Below, one piece after another: positions 7,827-16,111 of a stretch of DNA of 31,948 nucleotides (its first letter is position 1; each line of letters opens with the position of its first letter). The position numbers and the translations under genes are program-made. Under the pieces are notes generated by a model that saw only the letters and a list, made by a program, of their open reading frames with translations, was not told the origin of the DNA and searched no databases. This DNA is from a virus. The stretch lies in IMG/VR virus record IMGVR_UViG_3300018420_000062, positions 1 to 31,948 of that record, one strand, 5' to 3'.

Positions 7827-8646
7827 TCATCATTCTCCGCTCAATTTCTGACACGTTGTCAGCCCCAATTGCATCATCGCAATATGTTACTAAATCCATT
7901 AATTCATAGTTCTTTAGCAGAACTTCCCCATTTTGGTTTAACTCCTGAATATACTTATAATGTCCTGGGATAGGCAAGCTATCATAGATAGTCAGTGCAT
8001 CCCCATACTCCTTTATTAACTGCTCTGCTCTTTTAGGGCCGATGCCATTAATGCCAGGAATATTATCACCTTTATCACCTGTTAAACACTTAAAGGATAT
8101 ATACCCATCTCTGGTTACGTCATAGTGGTCAGACCAGTTTTCTACTGTTACTTCTTTACGAGTTACATAAGAAAACCTATGTACTCCATCTTGTATTAGT
8201 AGATCCCAGTCACGGTCACTTGACACTAGCCAAATATTACTTAAACCGTACTCTTTTTTTCTTTTAACAAGGTGGGCAGCAAGATCATCTGCCTCTACAC
8301 CTTTGAACCGTAATACTTTGTAACTTTCAGACAGCAGTTCTAGCGTTGCTTCATACTCATCAAAAAAGTCTTTGAAAGCCTGTGCTTCTGCCTCTGTTTG
8401 TGTCTCGTATTTATCTTTTCGGTTCTGTTTATACTCTGGTAAAATCTCCTTTCGGTAGCTAGACGATCCCCAGTCGGCTGTGATAATCACATTCCCACAT
8501 TTATAAGACGTTGCTAAAGATTTTACTGTTGTTACATAATCATGTCTAAAGTCTGATCTTCCTGCATGCTTCCATCGGAAGGCTAAGTTCAGGGCATCCA
8601 CTACTAGAGTAGAGCCTGCCTGTATATCATTAAAATTAAAAGCCAC
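7816..8646 (-). CDS. 5'-3' exonuclease / flap endonuclease (Pol I N-domain family)
   Basis: A PIN-fold nuclease of the T5 D15 / T4 RNase H / Pol I 5'-exo family, expected to remove RNA primers and flaps or degrade host DNA. Metal-binding acidic motifs occur in order: VVDALNL (D17), the helical arch region with RKEILPEYK, VEADDL, SSDRDWDLL, and TGDKGDNIPG followed by the helix-3-turn-helix GIGPKRAEQL that grips duplex DNA. Length 276 aa matches stand-alone phage enzymes. It lies between a resolvase-like gene (11-base overlap) and nrdA (11-base overlap). Processing of Okazaki fragments with the ligase halves and polymerase is the probable main role. Confidence 0.93.
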   Translation of the reverse strand: MAFNFNDIQAGSTLVVDALNLAFRWKHAGRSDFRHDYVTTVKSLATSYKCGNVIITADWGSSSYRKEILPEYKQNRKDKYETQTEAEAQAFKDFFDEYEATLELLSESYKVLRFKGVEADDLAAHLVKRKKEYGLSNIWLVSSDRDWDLLIQDGVHRFSYVTRKEVTVENWSDHYDVTRDGYISFKCLTGDKGDNIPGINGIGPKRAEQLIKEYGDALTIYDSLPIPGHYKYIQELNQNGEVLLKNYELMDLVTYCDDAIGADNVSEIERRMMNAD

Positions 8647-9082
8647 CGATAAACTCCACTGTTTCGTTTTTTAACCATTCTTCTGCAAGTAGTGCATAAC
8701 AATTTAGAAACGAGATGTAGATCCAATCTTCACAGACGTCTGGCTTCTCTTCTGTACACACGAATACTTTAGAACGATCATACTTAAAAAATAATAAAGG
8801 CTTTTGTTGGCCTCCTCCTGCCTGGATTACTACTTTCTTCCACCAACGAATCAGATCATTCGTCTTAGGCTGGGTAAACATTTTATCGCTCAAGGGTGAT
8901 TCTTTATAGTTCTTTACTTCTATACAGTAATGATTTCTCTGATTGGGGACGTATAAGTCCCCTTTCAGATATTCAAGTGCCCCAGAAGCAGGAACTCTTT
9001 CAAACTTCAGTCCGGTCATCTCCCTTAGCATGTCCCGTACTAGATACTCCCCCCTCGCTCCCTTCGCTCTCGAATCTACCAT
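8636..9082 (-). CDS. PD-(D/E)xK nuclease, Holliday junction resolvase-like
   Basis: The first 60 residues hold an Hjc-type endonuclease core: GARGEYLV (E12), KGDLYV (D42) and IEVKNYK (E55, K57), giving the E...D...ExK catalytic set. After this comes an aromatic segment (IRWWKKV) and a strand (LLFFKYD) completing the fold. At 148 aa it is the size of archaeal-type resolvases and related phage enzymes. Context with SbcCD-like, SSB and flap exonuclease genes supports a role in recombination or resolution of branched replication intermediates. A structure-specific or VRR-type nuclease of another substrate preference is possible. Confidence 0.85.
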   Translation of the reverse strand: MVDSRAKGARGEYLVRDMLREMTGLKFERVPASGALEYLKGDLYVPNQRNHYCIEVKNYKESPLSDKMFTQPKTNDLIRWWKKVVIQAGGGQQKPLLFFKYDRSKVFVCTEEKPDVCEDWIYISFLNCYALLAEEWLKNETVEFIGGF

Positions 9083-9179
9083 CTTCTTCCCCTTCTTCTA
9101 GGATTTTTATCTCTGATAACCCTAACTCTTTTCTAGTTTGTGGATGCATCCACCAAATACGACGTCTGCCTGCTCCCAT
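9000..9179 (-). CDS. Small overlapping protein, 59 aa, between sbcC-like and resolvase genes
   Basis: ATG at 9179-9177 shares its A with the TAA stop of the SbcC-like gene (TAATG), a coupling junction seen elsewhere in this genome. The product begins with a basic, Trp-containing stretch (GAGRRRIWWMHPQTRKELGL) and continues with an acidic Gly/Glu/Ser tail. Its last 83 bases overlap the resolvase gene in another frame. Without it 96 bases would be empty in a block that otherwise has no gaps. The N-terminal part looks protein-like, while the overlapping tail may be unconstrained. Function unknown. Confidence 0.5.
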   Translation of the reverse strand: MGAGRRRIWWMHPQTRKELGLSEIKILEEGEEDGRFESEGSEGGVSSTGHAKGDDRTEV

Positions 9180-10972
9180 TATTCTAGTCCACTTACGTTT
9201 CCGTTCTTGACTACCTCTATCTTCTCTAGTAGTGGGTGCGTCCATCCATGAGATACAATATAAGTATTTAAGTCTTCCTTTAGCAATACTTCTACCATCT
9301 TCTCGCGACCAGCATCATCTAGTACGTTGATAACTTCATCTAAAAATAAAATATTGATCCTGGACTTTGAAATACTACTCATTAACTTGCGAATTGCGAT
9401 AAGGGTAGCGGTATTCACTCTAGCCAACTCTCCAGAAGAAAGAGCTAGAATGTCTACTATGTTACCGTTATCTGTGATCTGCACGTTCAGCTTATCGTTT
9501 GACACTACAAATTCAAGTGTAAAACGACCGTCTGAGAGTTCGCCTAGGTACTCATTTGTTAACTCTTCTAACTCTTTTACTAGATTTTCTATCTTGTACG
9601 CCAGTAAGCCATTTGTGCTAAATGCTTTCTTTAATACCTCTAAATTATTATCTAACTTACTATACTCATCTAATTCTGCTTGGCACTTATTCAACTGATC
9701 CGTGAACTTATCTGTTTGCTCTTGGATTACTTGGATTCGGGTGTTTCTACGGGTTCTATTTTCGTTTTCTTTCGATACCAGTTCCAATCGTCCTCTTGAC
9801 TCTTGTATTCTACTCTGTAAGCGTGATATGCTGCCATCAAGCTCTCCTTTGTCCACTGGCTCACTCTGTAGCCCCTGCTCGATAGATCTATACAGGTCTG
9901 CCCAGCTTTCCGCAGCTTTGGTATTAGCGGTGAAGATACTATTATTTCTCTTAATTCCCTCAATTTCATTAGTTAACTCCTGTATTCTACTCGTAGCTGA
10001 GGACGCTTTTTCGGCTTCCGCGTCAATAAGGCCCTGTTTAAACAAATTATCAACAGATTGTTCACAAGTAGGGCAGTGATCACCCAATCCTTGTAACTTT
10101 GTTAAAAGACGTTGAGCACCCGCAGCGACTGCTTTTAGACTCCCAACCTCAGACTGTAACCCATCATAGCTTTCTAGACTAGTTATATCTGAGGCATTTA
10201 TTGCTGTAATATCAATACCTTGTATCATAGACTTGTATTGATTGTTTCTACTAATTTTTTTATTTTTTTCCGAAATATTTTGAAGTTCCATCGTTAATGA
10301 AGCCAATGCTTTCTCGTCTTCAGATGTATCCTCTTCAAAATCTAACAGAGGTAGTATATTCGTATCACTCAATTTATTGTCTTCGAGCCATTTTTCAACG
10401 GTCGCCAACTTAGAAGATACGCTTGCAATAGTTAGTCCCGTTGTTCTTGATGCGTCTTTAAAAATATCGAATAATTCGACATAATGTTCTAAGTGCAACA
10501 AATCGATCAAGAACTTCTTACGATTAGAGTCTGTAGCCGTTAAAAACTGCAAACTAGCATTTGTATTCTGGTAAACTAACTGTGAAAATGTTTTAAAATC
10601 AACACCTATAATATCTTGAATACTTTTATAGGTATTTGTAGCGGTATGGCTAGATATATCTTCTCCAGACTTTTCTAGCTTTACCTTTATATTATTACTT
10701 CGCTCTACTGTGATGGCATAATTTATACCATCTTTCATGAACGATAGATATATGTTGTACCCTTTATTAATGTAACGATTAGGGATATCGGCTTTCTTAA
10801 TACCCTTCGAGTTTTTATTATAAAGTACTTCTTCAATGATTAACGGTATGGAGGACTTCCCCATACCGTTAGTACCAATGATTTGTGTTACTGTATTGTC
10901 ATCTAACTGTAGCTCATTACCAGAACCATAGCTAAAGCAATTATCCCATTTCAGCTTTTGAAGCGTAATCAT
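9179..10972 (-). CDS. SbcC / gp46-like ATPase subunit of recombination nuclease
   Basis: ATPase with the Rad50/SbcC/T4 gp46 layout. The N-terminal half-site has a Walker A (GTNGMGKSS, residues 33-41). Two long coiled-coil arms flank a zinc hook CPTC (C300, C303). The C-terminal half-site has the ABC signature LSSGELAR, Walker B with ILFLDE, the D-loop NVLD and a switch His in VSHGW. At 597 aa the coils are short, like T4 gp46 (560 aa) rather than E. coli SbcC (1048 aa). It overlaps the SbcD-like gene by 32 bases. Together they should form the end-resecting nuclease used in recombination-dependent replication and perhaps host DNA breakdown. Confidence 0.95.
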   Translation of the reverse strand: MITLQKLKWDNCFSYGSGNELQLDDNTVTQIIGTNGMGKSSIPLIIEEVLYNKNSKGIKKADIPNRYINKGYNIYLSFMKDGINYAITVERSNNIKVKLEKSGEDISSHTATNTYKSIQDIIGVDFKTFSQLVYQNTNASLQFLTATDSNRKKFLIDLLHLEHYVELFDIFKDASRTTGLTIASVSSKLATVEKWLEDNKLSDTNILPLLDFEEDTSEDEKALASLTMELQNISEKNKKISRNNQYKSMIQGIDITAINASDITSLESYDGLQSEVGSLKAVAAGAQRLLTKLQGLGDHCPTCEQSVDNLFKQGLIDAEAEKASSATSRIQELTNEIEGIKRNNSIFTANTKAAESWADLYRSIEQGLQSEPVDKGELDGSISRLQSRIQESRGRLELVSKENENRTRRNTRIQVIQEQTDKFTDQLNKCQAELDEYSKLDNNLEVLKKAFSTNGLLAYKIENLVKELEELTNEYLGELSDGRFTLEFVVSNDKLNVQITDNGNIVDILALSSGELARVNTATLIAIRKLMSSISKSRINILFLDEVINVLDDAGREKMVEVLLKEDLNTYIVSHGWTHPLLEKIEVVKNGNVSGLE

Positions 10973-11900
10973 TATAAGTTCCTAGTATGTCTGGTATTCT
11001 TTCAGGTGAAATCTCTAAAATATAGGATAGATACTCTACTAGCTCTTCTTCTATACTCATATCTTTGTCTATAATTAAAGATGCTTCACTATTTCGTTTT
11101 ACTACTTTCTTGTCGAGCAGATCAGAATTCTTAACTCCTGCTAATTCTTGGATATCGCCTTCTAACTCATAGATAGTATGGTGATATTCAGTAGGTATCA
11201 TATCTTGTGGATCAGATACTGTCTTACGAATTAACTGTGGTAAGTGAAACTCTTCCCAAAACCAACTCCAATCTTTCTCATTAATAAGTAAATAGCCTGT
11301 TTTTACTTCATTTCTATGAAAAGAAGTGGTCATAGGACTACCAGGATAAACTATGTTACGTTGCGTATTGCTATGTGAGTGAAGGTCACCTGCGAACACA
11401 ATCGGGAAAGCATCAAACCTTTCTAAGTCAATCTCTGGTTTCACATGAGGGGGTATTTCTCCACGAACATGAGTAAACAAAGGGTGAGCTTTATTGAACT
11501 TTTCAATGCTATCCTTCCTGTGCAAATCTGCATATGGAAGTATGCCATATCCTAAATCGTTGTCAATGTAGGATATGTCTACAATATGTATTAACGGGTT
11601 TATGTCCCTAGAGACTTGCTTCAACTGTGAAAAGAATGTTTTATTCTTTTTAGTTGCTTCATGATTCCCGTCATAAATAAGGGTTGGAATCTTTACCGCT
11701 CGAATAAACGAGAAGTAAAGCTCCAACTCTTCCATGTTTGGCAGCCTATCAAATAAATCACCACCTATAATGTGCATACTGCACTCTTTCTCAAGATCAT
11801 AAATCTGCTGAAAGAATAGTTTATAGCGATTTAATGCCCACGCTACTGGGACGTTCTTCTGCCCCAGCTTTATGTGCCAGTCTGCCGTGTATAAAATCAT
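10941..11900 (-). CDS. SbcD / gp47-like metallophosphoesterase nuclease
   Basis: Calcineurin-fold nuclease partner of the SbcC-like protein. All five phosphoesterase motifs are visible: TADWHIK, GGDLFDR, YDGNHEA, a TH motif (FTHVRGE) and AGDLHSHS, providing the two-metal site. The C-terminal 100 residues are helical and acidic, consistent with the part that contacts the coiled coil base of the ATPase. Length 319 aa is close to T4 gp47 (339 aa). The start ATG overlaps the SSB stop as ATGA, placing recombination nuclease synthesis under the same control as SSB. Confidence 0.95.
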   Translation of the reverse strand: MILYTADWHIKLGQKNVPVAWALNRYKLFFQQIYDLEKECSMHIIGGDLFDRLPNMEELELYFSFIRAVKIPTLIYDGNHEATKKNKTFFSQLKQVSRDINPLIHIVDISYIDNDLGYGILPYADLHRKDSIEKFNKAHPLFTHVRGEIPPHVKPEIDLERFDAFPIVFAGDLHSHSNTQRNIVYPGSPMTTSFHRNEVKTGYLLINEKDWSWFWEEFHLPQLIRKTVSDPQDMIPTEYHHTIYELEGDIQELAGVKNSDLLDKKVVKRNSEASLIIDKDMSIEEELVEYLSYILEISPERIPDILGTYNDYASKAEMG

Positions 11901-12532
11901 CCTATGTTAAACTCGGCTTCGAGGGCTTCGTCGTCGTTATTAGTACTACCTGCACGCAAACGGTCAAGAAGTTCTTTCTGTGCGTCTGGAGTAGGGCGTG
12001 GCATAACGTCATCCATAGATTTAAGTTCAGCAATAGCTTCTAGCTCTGCTGCATCAAGTGGGCGGTTCTTACATTTTAGTACTTGTAACTGGTACTCAAC
12101 ATTGTAAGGAAGCGGGCCAGTTTTAACACGCTTGAAACAAATGTCCCAGCCTGTTACTGGATCTGTAGGGTCGCCGAGGCCATCCTGAGCAGTCTGTACG
12201 ATTTGCTCCCACAATTTCTTCTTCAAGTTTACAACTTTAACCTTGCCATCAGCAGGGTCAATTACTTGAGAGGCGTAAGACCAACCACACTTCAGATCGG
12301 GATAGTATTCACGAACCCAGTCTTTTTCCGCGTTGTTAAAGCGTTCTGCATTTCTATCGAAAGACAGGCACTCTAGTGGAAGATTTTTACCGTTCTCACC
12401 TTCGATCCAGTAAACATAGCGAGCTAGGATGTCGCCAACTACTCGCATCTTATTCTCACCATCTTTGAACCCGAAGGTATCCATGCTTGATTTTTGAGCT
12501 GAGCCTTTTTGCTTATTAAATGATATAGCCAT
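11897..12532 (-). CDS. Single-stranded DNA-binding protein, gp32-like
   Basis: The 211 aa product has a Lys-rich N-terminal segment, an aromatic and charged beta core (MRVVGDILARYVYWIEG, YASQVIDPADGK, GWDICFKRVKTG) and an acidic tail (NNDDEALEAEFNIG). This is the organisation of phage OB-fold SSBs of the T4 gp32 / T7 gp2.5 type, where the acidic tail recruits replication enzymes. The central RVVGD...YVYWIEG is a recurring opening of gp32-like proteins in marine phages. It is followed by SbcD and SbcC with coupled starts. Two Cys residues near the middle do not form a clear zinc site. Confidence 0.85.
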   Translation of the reverse strand: MAISFNKQKGSAQKSSMDTFGFKDGENKMRVVGDILARYVYWIEGENGKNLPLECLSFDRNAERFNNAEKDWVREYYPDLKCGWSYASQVIDPADGKVKVVNLKKKLWEQIVQTAQDGLGDPTDPVTGWDICFKRVKTGPLPYNVEYQLQVLKCKNRPLDAAELEAIAELKSMDDVMPRPTPDAQKELLDRLRAGSTNNDDEALEAEFNIG

Positions 12533-12963
12533 TAGTGTGTATTCTCCTTTGTGACTTCTTCATATAAGAAATGGATAGTATCCTTCTTAATACTCAGTAG
12601 CCTATTGCTGTTTATTAATTCTAAATCTACTGGACAATGCAGTATATCTAGTGTCGTTTTTCGTGAGGCGATATATTCTCCCAAACCTCTAACAGAGGCA
12701 AGGGCATAGTACTCCGCTAATTCACGTTGTGAGTACTTATAAGACTCGTACAGAAGCACGTCTGGGTGAACAAGAAAGCTCACACCGGAAAAGTTTTTAT
12801 TAGAAAATTTATATATAGGGTCGTACTTATTATTAGGAATTTGCTTTTTAATAAGCATTCCCATAATAAGATTACACGAGGAGATATTGCCCCTTGCCTC
12901 TTTATAAACCTTCTGCCAGTCATATAAGAACAATATTATACACCTTTTTAGGATTGTTGTCAA
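12532..12963 (-). CDS. Hypothetical protein, 110-143 aa, with a promoter inside its start
   Basis: The longest frame starts at TTG 12963-12961, whose bases overlap the TGA of the JmjC-like gene as TTGA. That TTG is also the first half of a perfect -35 box, and the -10 box occupies codons 8-10, so mRNA from this promoter cannot use it. The next in-frame ATG is at 12864 (MGMLIKK), giving a 110 aa form, though no strong ribosome site precedes it. The sequence between (YDWQKVYKEARGN) still looks protein-like. The product is Lys, Tyr and Leu rich, with no recognised motif. It ends on the SSB start with a one-base overlap. Confidence 0.7.
   Translation of the reverse strand: MTTILKRCIILFLYDWQKVYKEARGNISSCNLIMGMLIKKQIPNNKYDPIYKFSNKNFSGVSFLVHPDVLLYESYKYSQRELAEYYALASVRGLGEYIASRKTTLDILHCPVDLELINSNRLLSIKKDTIHFLYEEVTKENTH
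12935..12963 (-). promoter_or_regulatory. Sigma70-type promoter for the SSB-SbcCD-Nrd unit
   Basis: On the - strand TTGACA (12963-12958), 17 bases, then TATAAT (12940-12935): a perfect consensus. The -35 is preceded by the same A/T block (aaaatagttc) found at the other promoters of this phage. Confidence 0.88.
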
Positions 12964-13664
12964 GAACTATTTTTTGTGAAGTCACAGTAGTTACGATTAA
13001 GCGGAACAATTCCTGGGTGTTTAGCCATAGGCACAGAGATCGAGATTCTAGCGCTCTTTGCTTCTGCCTTATGATATATGCCTTTAGGTATATATAACAT
13101 ATCTCCTGGGCCTAGTACCTTATCAATTATACATTCTGTCTGTGAACCTCTTGCGTATACCTGCCATCTAACTGTTCCGATGGCATGTATTAAGAAATTA
13201 TCGTCCTCATCTGCATGTATAGGAAAAGATAGCGAGCCCTCCCGTGGGGAGCAGTAAAAATGTGCGTCGGCTGCAGTATCAGGTATTGAGGCTTCTATAC
13301 AACCAGCTATGGCTGAAATGTTTGGAGTAAGCATAGATGCTTTAGTAAGAATTATACTATCTCCTGAATTCCAGTGTCTTAATGCTTTCTGAACTTCGAA
13401 GCGTTCTTCTTTAGTCCAGTGTGGCTTTTTATCTGCAAAAAGGTTTCCCTTCTCCATGCAAAGTTTTCCATTTTTTGTAATTACCTGGAATCCAGATACA
13501 GCTCTATGGTTATTTATATAGTCAGAGAATTGCTTCCAAGTAATAATATCGGAAAAGAACTTCTTCTTATAGTCAGTAGCATAGAATACAAAAGGCTTTT
13601 TGCCTAGTACTAAGGTCTTAAATACGTCTTCGCTCATTGGAGCTATTAAGTCTGCTAGTTTCAT
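12960..13664 (-). CDS. JmjC / cupin-fold 2-oxoglutarate oxygenase-like protein, 234 aa
   Basis: The C-terminal half has the JmjC double-stranded beta-helix pattern of ribosomal-oxygenase-type enzymes. FPIHADEDDNF supplies the HxD iron ligands (H140, D142), followed by a strand with WQVY and the turn GDMLYIPKG, then YHKAEA with the distal ligand H188, and a final strand ISISVP. The N-terminal part (EDVFKTLVLGKKPFVF) is the usual lead-in of cupin_8/JmjC proteins, where an FV strand follows a short helix. Such enzymes hydroxylate protein residues using Fe(II) and 2-oxoglutarate. The target is unknown. It is coupled by ATGA to the UvsW-like helicase upstream. Confidence 0.85.
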   Translation of the reverse strand: MKLADLIAPMSEDVFKTLVLGKKPFVFYATDYKKKFFSDIITWKQFSDYINNHRAVSGFQVITKNGKLCMEKGNLFADKKPHWTKEERFEVQKALRHWNSGDSIILTKASMLTPNISAIAGCIEASIPDTAADAHFYCSPREGSLSFPIHADEDDNFLIHAIGTVRWQVYARGSQTECIIDKVLGPGDMLYIPKGIYHKAEAKSARISISVPMAKHPGIVPLNRNYCDFTKNSS

Positions 13665-14947
13665 AGTTGTTTTATATGGTAGCCTTGTTTCATATAGTAT
13701 CCCATCCTATTTGAGGCTTGACGTTGTGCTGTCTTACCTCTAAGGTGCATATCTATAACTACTGGACTAACCTTCCCCTCTCTGGTTCTTATTACACGTC
13801 CTATCAACTGTGTTAATAGGGGTTCATTGTTAACAGGTGTACCTAATATAAGGCAGCTTAGGTTATCTACTGAGATACCTTCGGAGAATATTGCCTGAGT
13901 TCCATACAATACATTCTTATTACCCTCTAGTACCTCTAATATTAGCTTCTCTCTTTGCTCATGTGGTACCTCACCTGTAACACATACTGCTCTGTCACCA
14001 GTCAGCTCGGCGCAAGCTTTAAGGAAACTAACTCGGTCGCTTACTACTAACACTTTATGCCCTCTTGCGGCGTAGGCCGCCGCTAGCATTGCTATAGTGT
14101 GTCGATACTCCTCATCGTTTGATAATTTTGTCACTCTATTAGCCCAGGGGATGCCTGCACCGTCCATAAACCGTATTTCCGAGTAAACTATGTGTATGCT
14201 AGGCACCATATAGTTCTCTTTGGGTGGTTTAAAGATTTTACTGCCAAAGTAGTCTCGAAACACGACGTGCTTGCCATCTTTTCTTTCTATAGTGCCTGAA
14301 AGACCTATCTTATATTTACAGTAATTTGTATCTATAATCTTGGAAAAGGTAGGGCTACTAACATGATGCATCTCATCTAGTATGATAGTTCCAAATTCCT
14401 TGCGGATCTTGGGTATGTTTCGGTACAAGCTCTGAGTATTCCCAATTACGATAGGGTTATCAATTTCAAACTTACCACTGCCAATGATTCCTGCCGTAAT
14501 CCCAAAGACTTTTTCTACTTCTTTTGCCCACTGGTTTCTTAGGGATACAGTGTGCGTTACAATAAGAGTTTTCTGTCCTAGTTTAGCAGCTATGGCAAGA
14601 CCTGTAAAAGTCTTGCCCCAACTGACCCAAGCGTTGATTATAGCATTATCATCAATCTCATCATAGACTGCCTGTTGGCTTGGTCGCAGAGGAAACTTAA
14701 ATGTTGGAAAGTCTACAGGCTTTGTAACCCGCCTATCATGTACCTCATAGTGAGCAGGAATCAAATCCACTCTGCCAATTGGTAAAGATATCAATCCACT
14801 ACGAATCAACCCCATGGTTTTAATAACCTGGGGAGGATCCATCGGATTATGGGAGGGAATCATATATGTAAGTTCTTTGTCAATACTGTGCTGAAGCTCA
14901 GGAGAACAGTCCATATAGATTCTATTACTTATTACTGCTTTGCTCAT
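13661..14947 (-). CDS. SF2 DNA helicase, UvsW-like
   Basis: A superfamily 2 helicase with an N-terminal DNA-binding part, motif Q region LRPSQQAVYDEI, Walker A variant (AWVSWGKTF, G111-T113), motif Ia TLIVTHTVSLRNQW, DEMHH box (191-195), motif III LSGT, a second RecA domain with VLVVSDRV, and motif VI LIGRVIRTREGK. Family and size (428 aa) match T4 UvsW and T5 D10, which unwind branched DNA and R-loops and help switch replication modes. The usual small residue before GKT is replaced by Trp, which is uncommon. Starts are coupled on both sides (ATGA with PhoH upstream and JmjC downstream). Confidence 0.92.
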   Translation of the reverse strand: MSKAVISNRIYMDCSPELQHSIDKELTYMIPSHNPMDPPQVIKTMGLIRSGLISLPIGRVDLIPAHYEVHDRRVTKPVDFPTFKFPLRPSQQAVYDEIDDNAIINAWVSWGKTFTGLAIAAKLGQKTLIVTHTVSLRNQWAKEVEKVFGITAGIIGSGKFEIDNPIVIGNTQSLYRNIPKIRKEFGTIILDEMHHVSSPTFSKIIDTNYCKYKIGLSGTIERKDGKHVVFRDYFGSKIFKPPKENYMVPSIHIVYSEIRFMDGAGIPWANRVTKLSNDEEYRHTIAMLAAAYAARGHKVLVVSDRVSFLKACAELTGDRAVCVTGEVPHEQREKLILEVLEGNKNVLYGTQAIFSEGISVDNLSCLILGTPVNNEPLLTQLIGRVIRTREGKVSPVVIDMHLRGKTAQRQASNRMGYYMKQGYHIKQL

Positions 14948-15609
14948 AGACCCAATTCATTTTTAGATATAATATAATTTTTCACAAAGCTACTACGAAC
15001 TATGTCTTCAACTTCAAACTCGATGAAGTCAAACTCTTCCATTCGTTTTAGAATCTGAAGGAAGTCTAACATACCACTCTGCCCAGTTTTTAAATCTGCC
15101 TGTCTAAAGTCCCCACAGAATATTACCCTACAATGCTCGCCCATTCGGGTGATAATTGAGTCTAGTTCGTGGAATGACATATTCTGGCATTCGTCAATAA
15201 CAATAACCGCATTTCGTAATGTAATACCTCGAATAAAAGAAGTTGTCATAAAATCAACAATATTTTTAGTCTTTAGTATCTGGTACGCATCTCCTCTACC
15301 AAATAGGTCATTGCATATATCTCTGTAGGGCTCTTCGTACACAGAGGACTTTTCGCTCATATTGCCTGGCAGAAAGCCAATATCTCTAGTTGGTACGGCG
15401 CTTCGAATTATTACTAACCGCTCGTAACAATTCTTTGCCATATCATCAAATGCTAAATAGCATGAGATAAACGTCTTTCCTGTTCCTGCTAGTCCATGTA
15501 GTACTAGATTCTTATTAGATTCAAATACTTTTAATTGGTTTCTAGTAAGCGGCTCTATTTCTCTGAGTTCTAGTCCTGCGCCTGCTATTGTGCGGTTTTT
15601 CTTAGCCAT
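14944..15609 (-). CDS. phoH: PhoH-like ATPase
   Basis: PhoH family P-loop ATPase: LTRNQLKVFE, Walker A HGLAGTGKTF (39-46), conserved RLVIIRSAVPTRDIGFLPG, Walker B VIVIDECQNM, and IFCGDFRQ. At 221 aa it consists of the ATPase domain alone, as in most marine phages. Its function in phages is unresolved. It has been proposed to act as an RNA helicase or nuclease-associated factor and is used as a diversity marker. It is placed between a conserved unknown gene (7-base gap) and the UvsW-like helicase (ATGA overlap). Confidence 0.95.
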   Translation of the reverse strand: MAKKNRTIAGAGLELREIEPLTRNQLKVFESNKNLVLHGLAGTGKTFISCYLAFDDMAKNCYERLVIIRSAVPTRDIGFLPGNMSEKSSVYEEPYRDICNDLFGRGDAYQILKTKNIVDFMTTSFIRGITLRNAVIVIDECQNMSFHELDSIITRMGEHCRVIFCGDFRQADLKTGQSGMLDFLQILKRMEEFDFIEFEVEDIVRSSFVKNYIISKNELGL

Positions 15610-15616
15610 AATGCTC

Positions 15617-16111
15617 CTACACCTTCCTTTGAGTATCCTTTAGCTGTTCCTCAGCATACTCGTAAAGCATCCACGGTATTCCTTGTAGATGCAAGATGCC
15701 CGCCCAACGCATTCCCTGCTCGGGGGGTCTCGGTACGGTAAATGGGGTCTTACACCCTTTTACCCAGATAAGTGATGCTACATCCTTTTGCACCACTTTC
15801 ATAATCTTATAATACTTTAAAAGGCACATTTTAGTCTTTTCATAGATAAAGGGGAACCCGTGACTATCTATAAAATACTTTGTACTCTGCTTTAGTATTC
15901 CATTTTGTGTAAATATTGCTTTCTTTAAGGGCTGTAGCGCTTTATGTGGTGTCTGCATTCTGCGTATCCCTAAAGTGGCTCCTGGCATATTCTTATCATC
16001 TACTAGCTTCTGGTCTACAAATAATAAACCGTCTGCTAATTCCCAGTTATCTGACCATAGTAGGTATACTGGGAACTTTACTAAATGTAAGGTTTTATAT
16101 GTTATTACCAC
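15617..16111 (-). CDS. Conserved phage protein of unknown function, 164 aa
   Basis: GTG 16111 is the start, preceded by GGGAG and overlapping the end of the radical SAM gene by 17 bases. The sequence has many aromatic and proline signatures (LWSDNWELADGLLFVD, a RRMQTPHK segment, TPFTVPRPPEQGMRWAG, GIPWMLYEY) and ends in a short Arg/Lys tail. I recognise this pattern as a conserved hypothetical protein carried by many T4-like and other marine lytic phages, but no biochemical role is known to me. No membrane segment or catalytic motif stands out. Coupled to the radical SAM gene and followed by PhoH. Confidence 0.82.
   Translation of the reverse strand: MVITYKTLHLVKFPVYLLWSDNWELADGLLFVDQKLVDDKNMPGATLGIRRMQTPHKALQPLKKAIFTQNGILKQSTKYFIDSHGFPFIYEKTKMCLLKYYKIMKVVQKDVASLIWVKGCKTPFTVPRPPEQGMRWAGILHLQGIPWMLYEYAEEQLKDTQRKV

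Noticed and set aside
10941-10972. Possible fusion or frameshift between SbcD-like and SbcC-like genes
   Set aside because: Both have complete motifs and lengths. The 32-base overlap is a normal coupling, not a broken gene.
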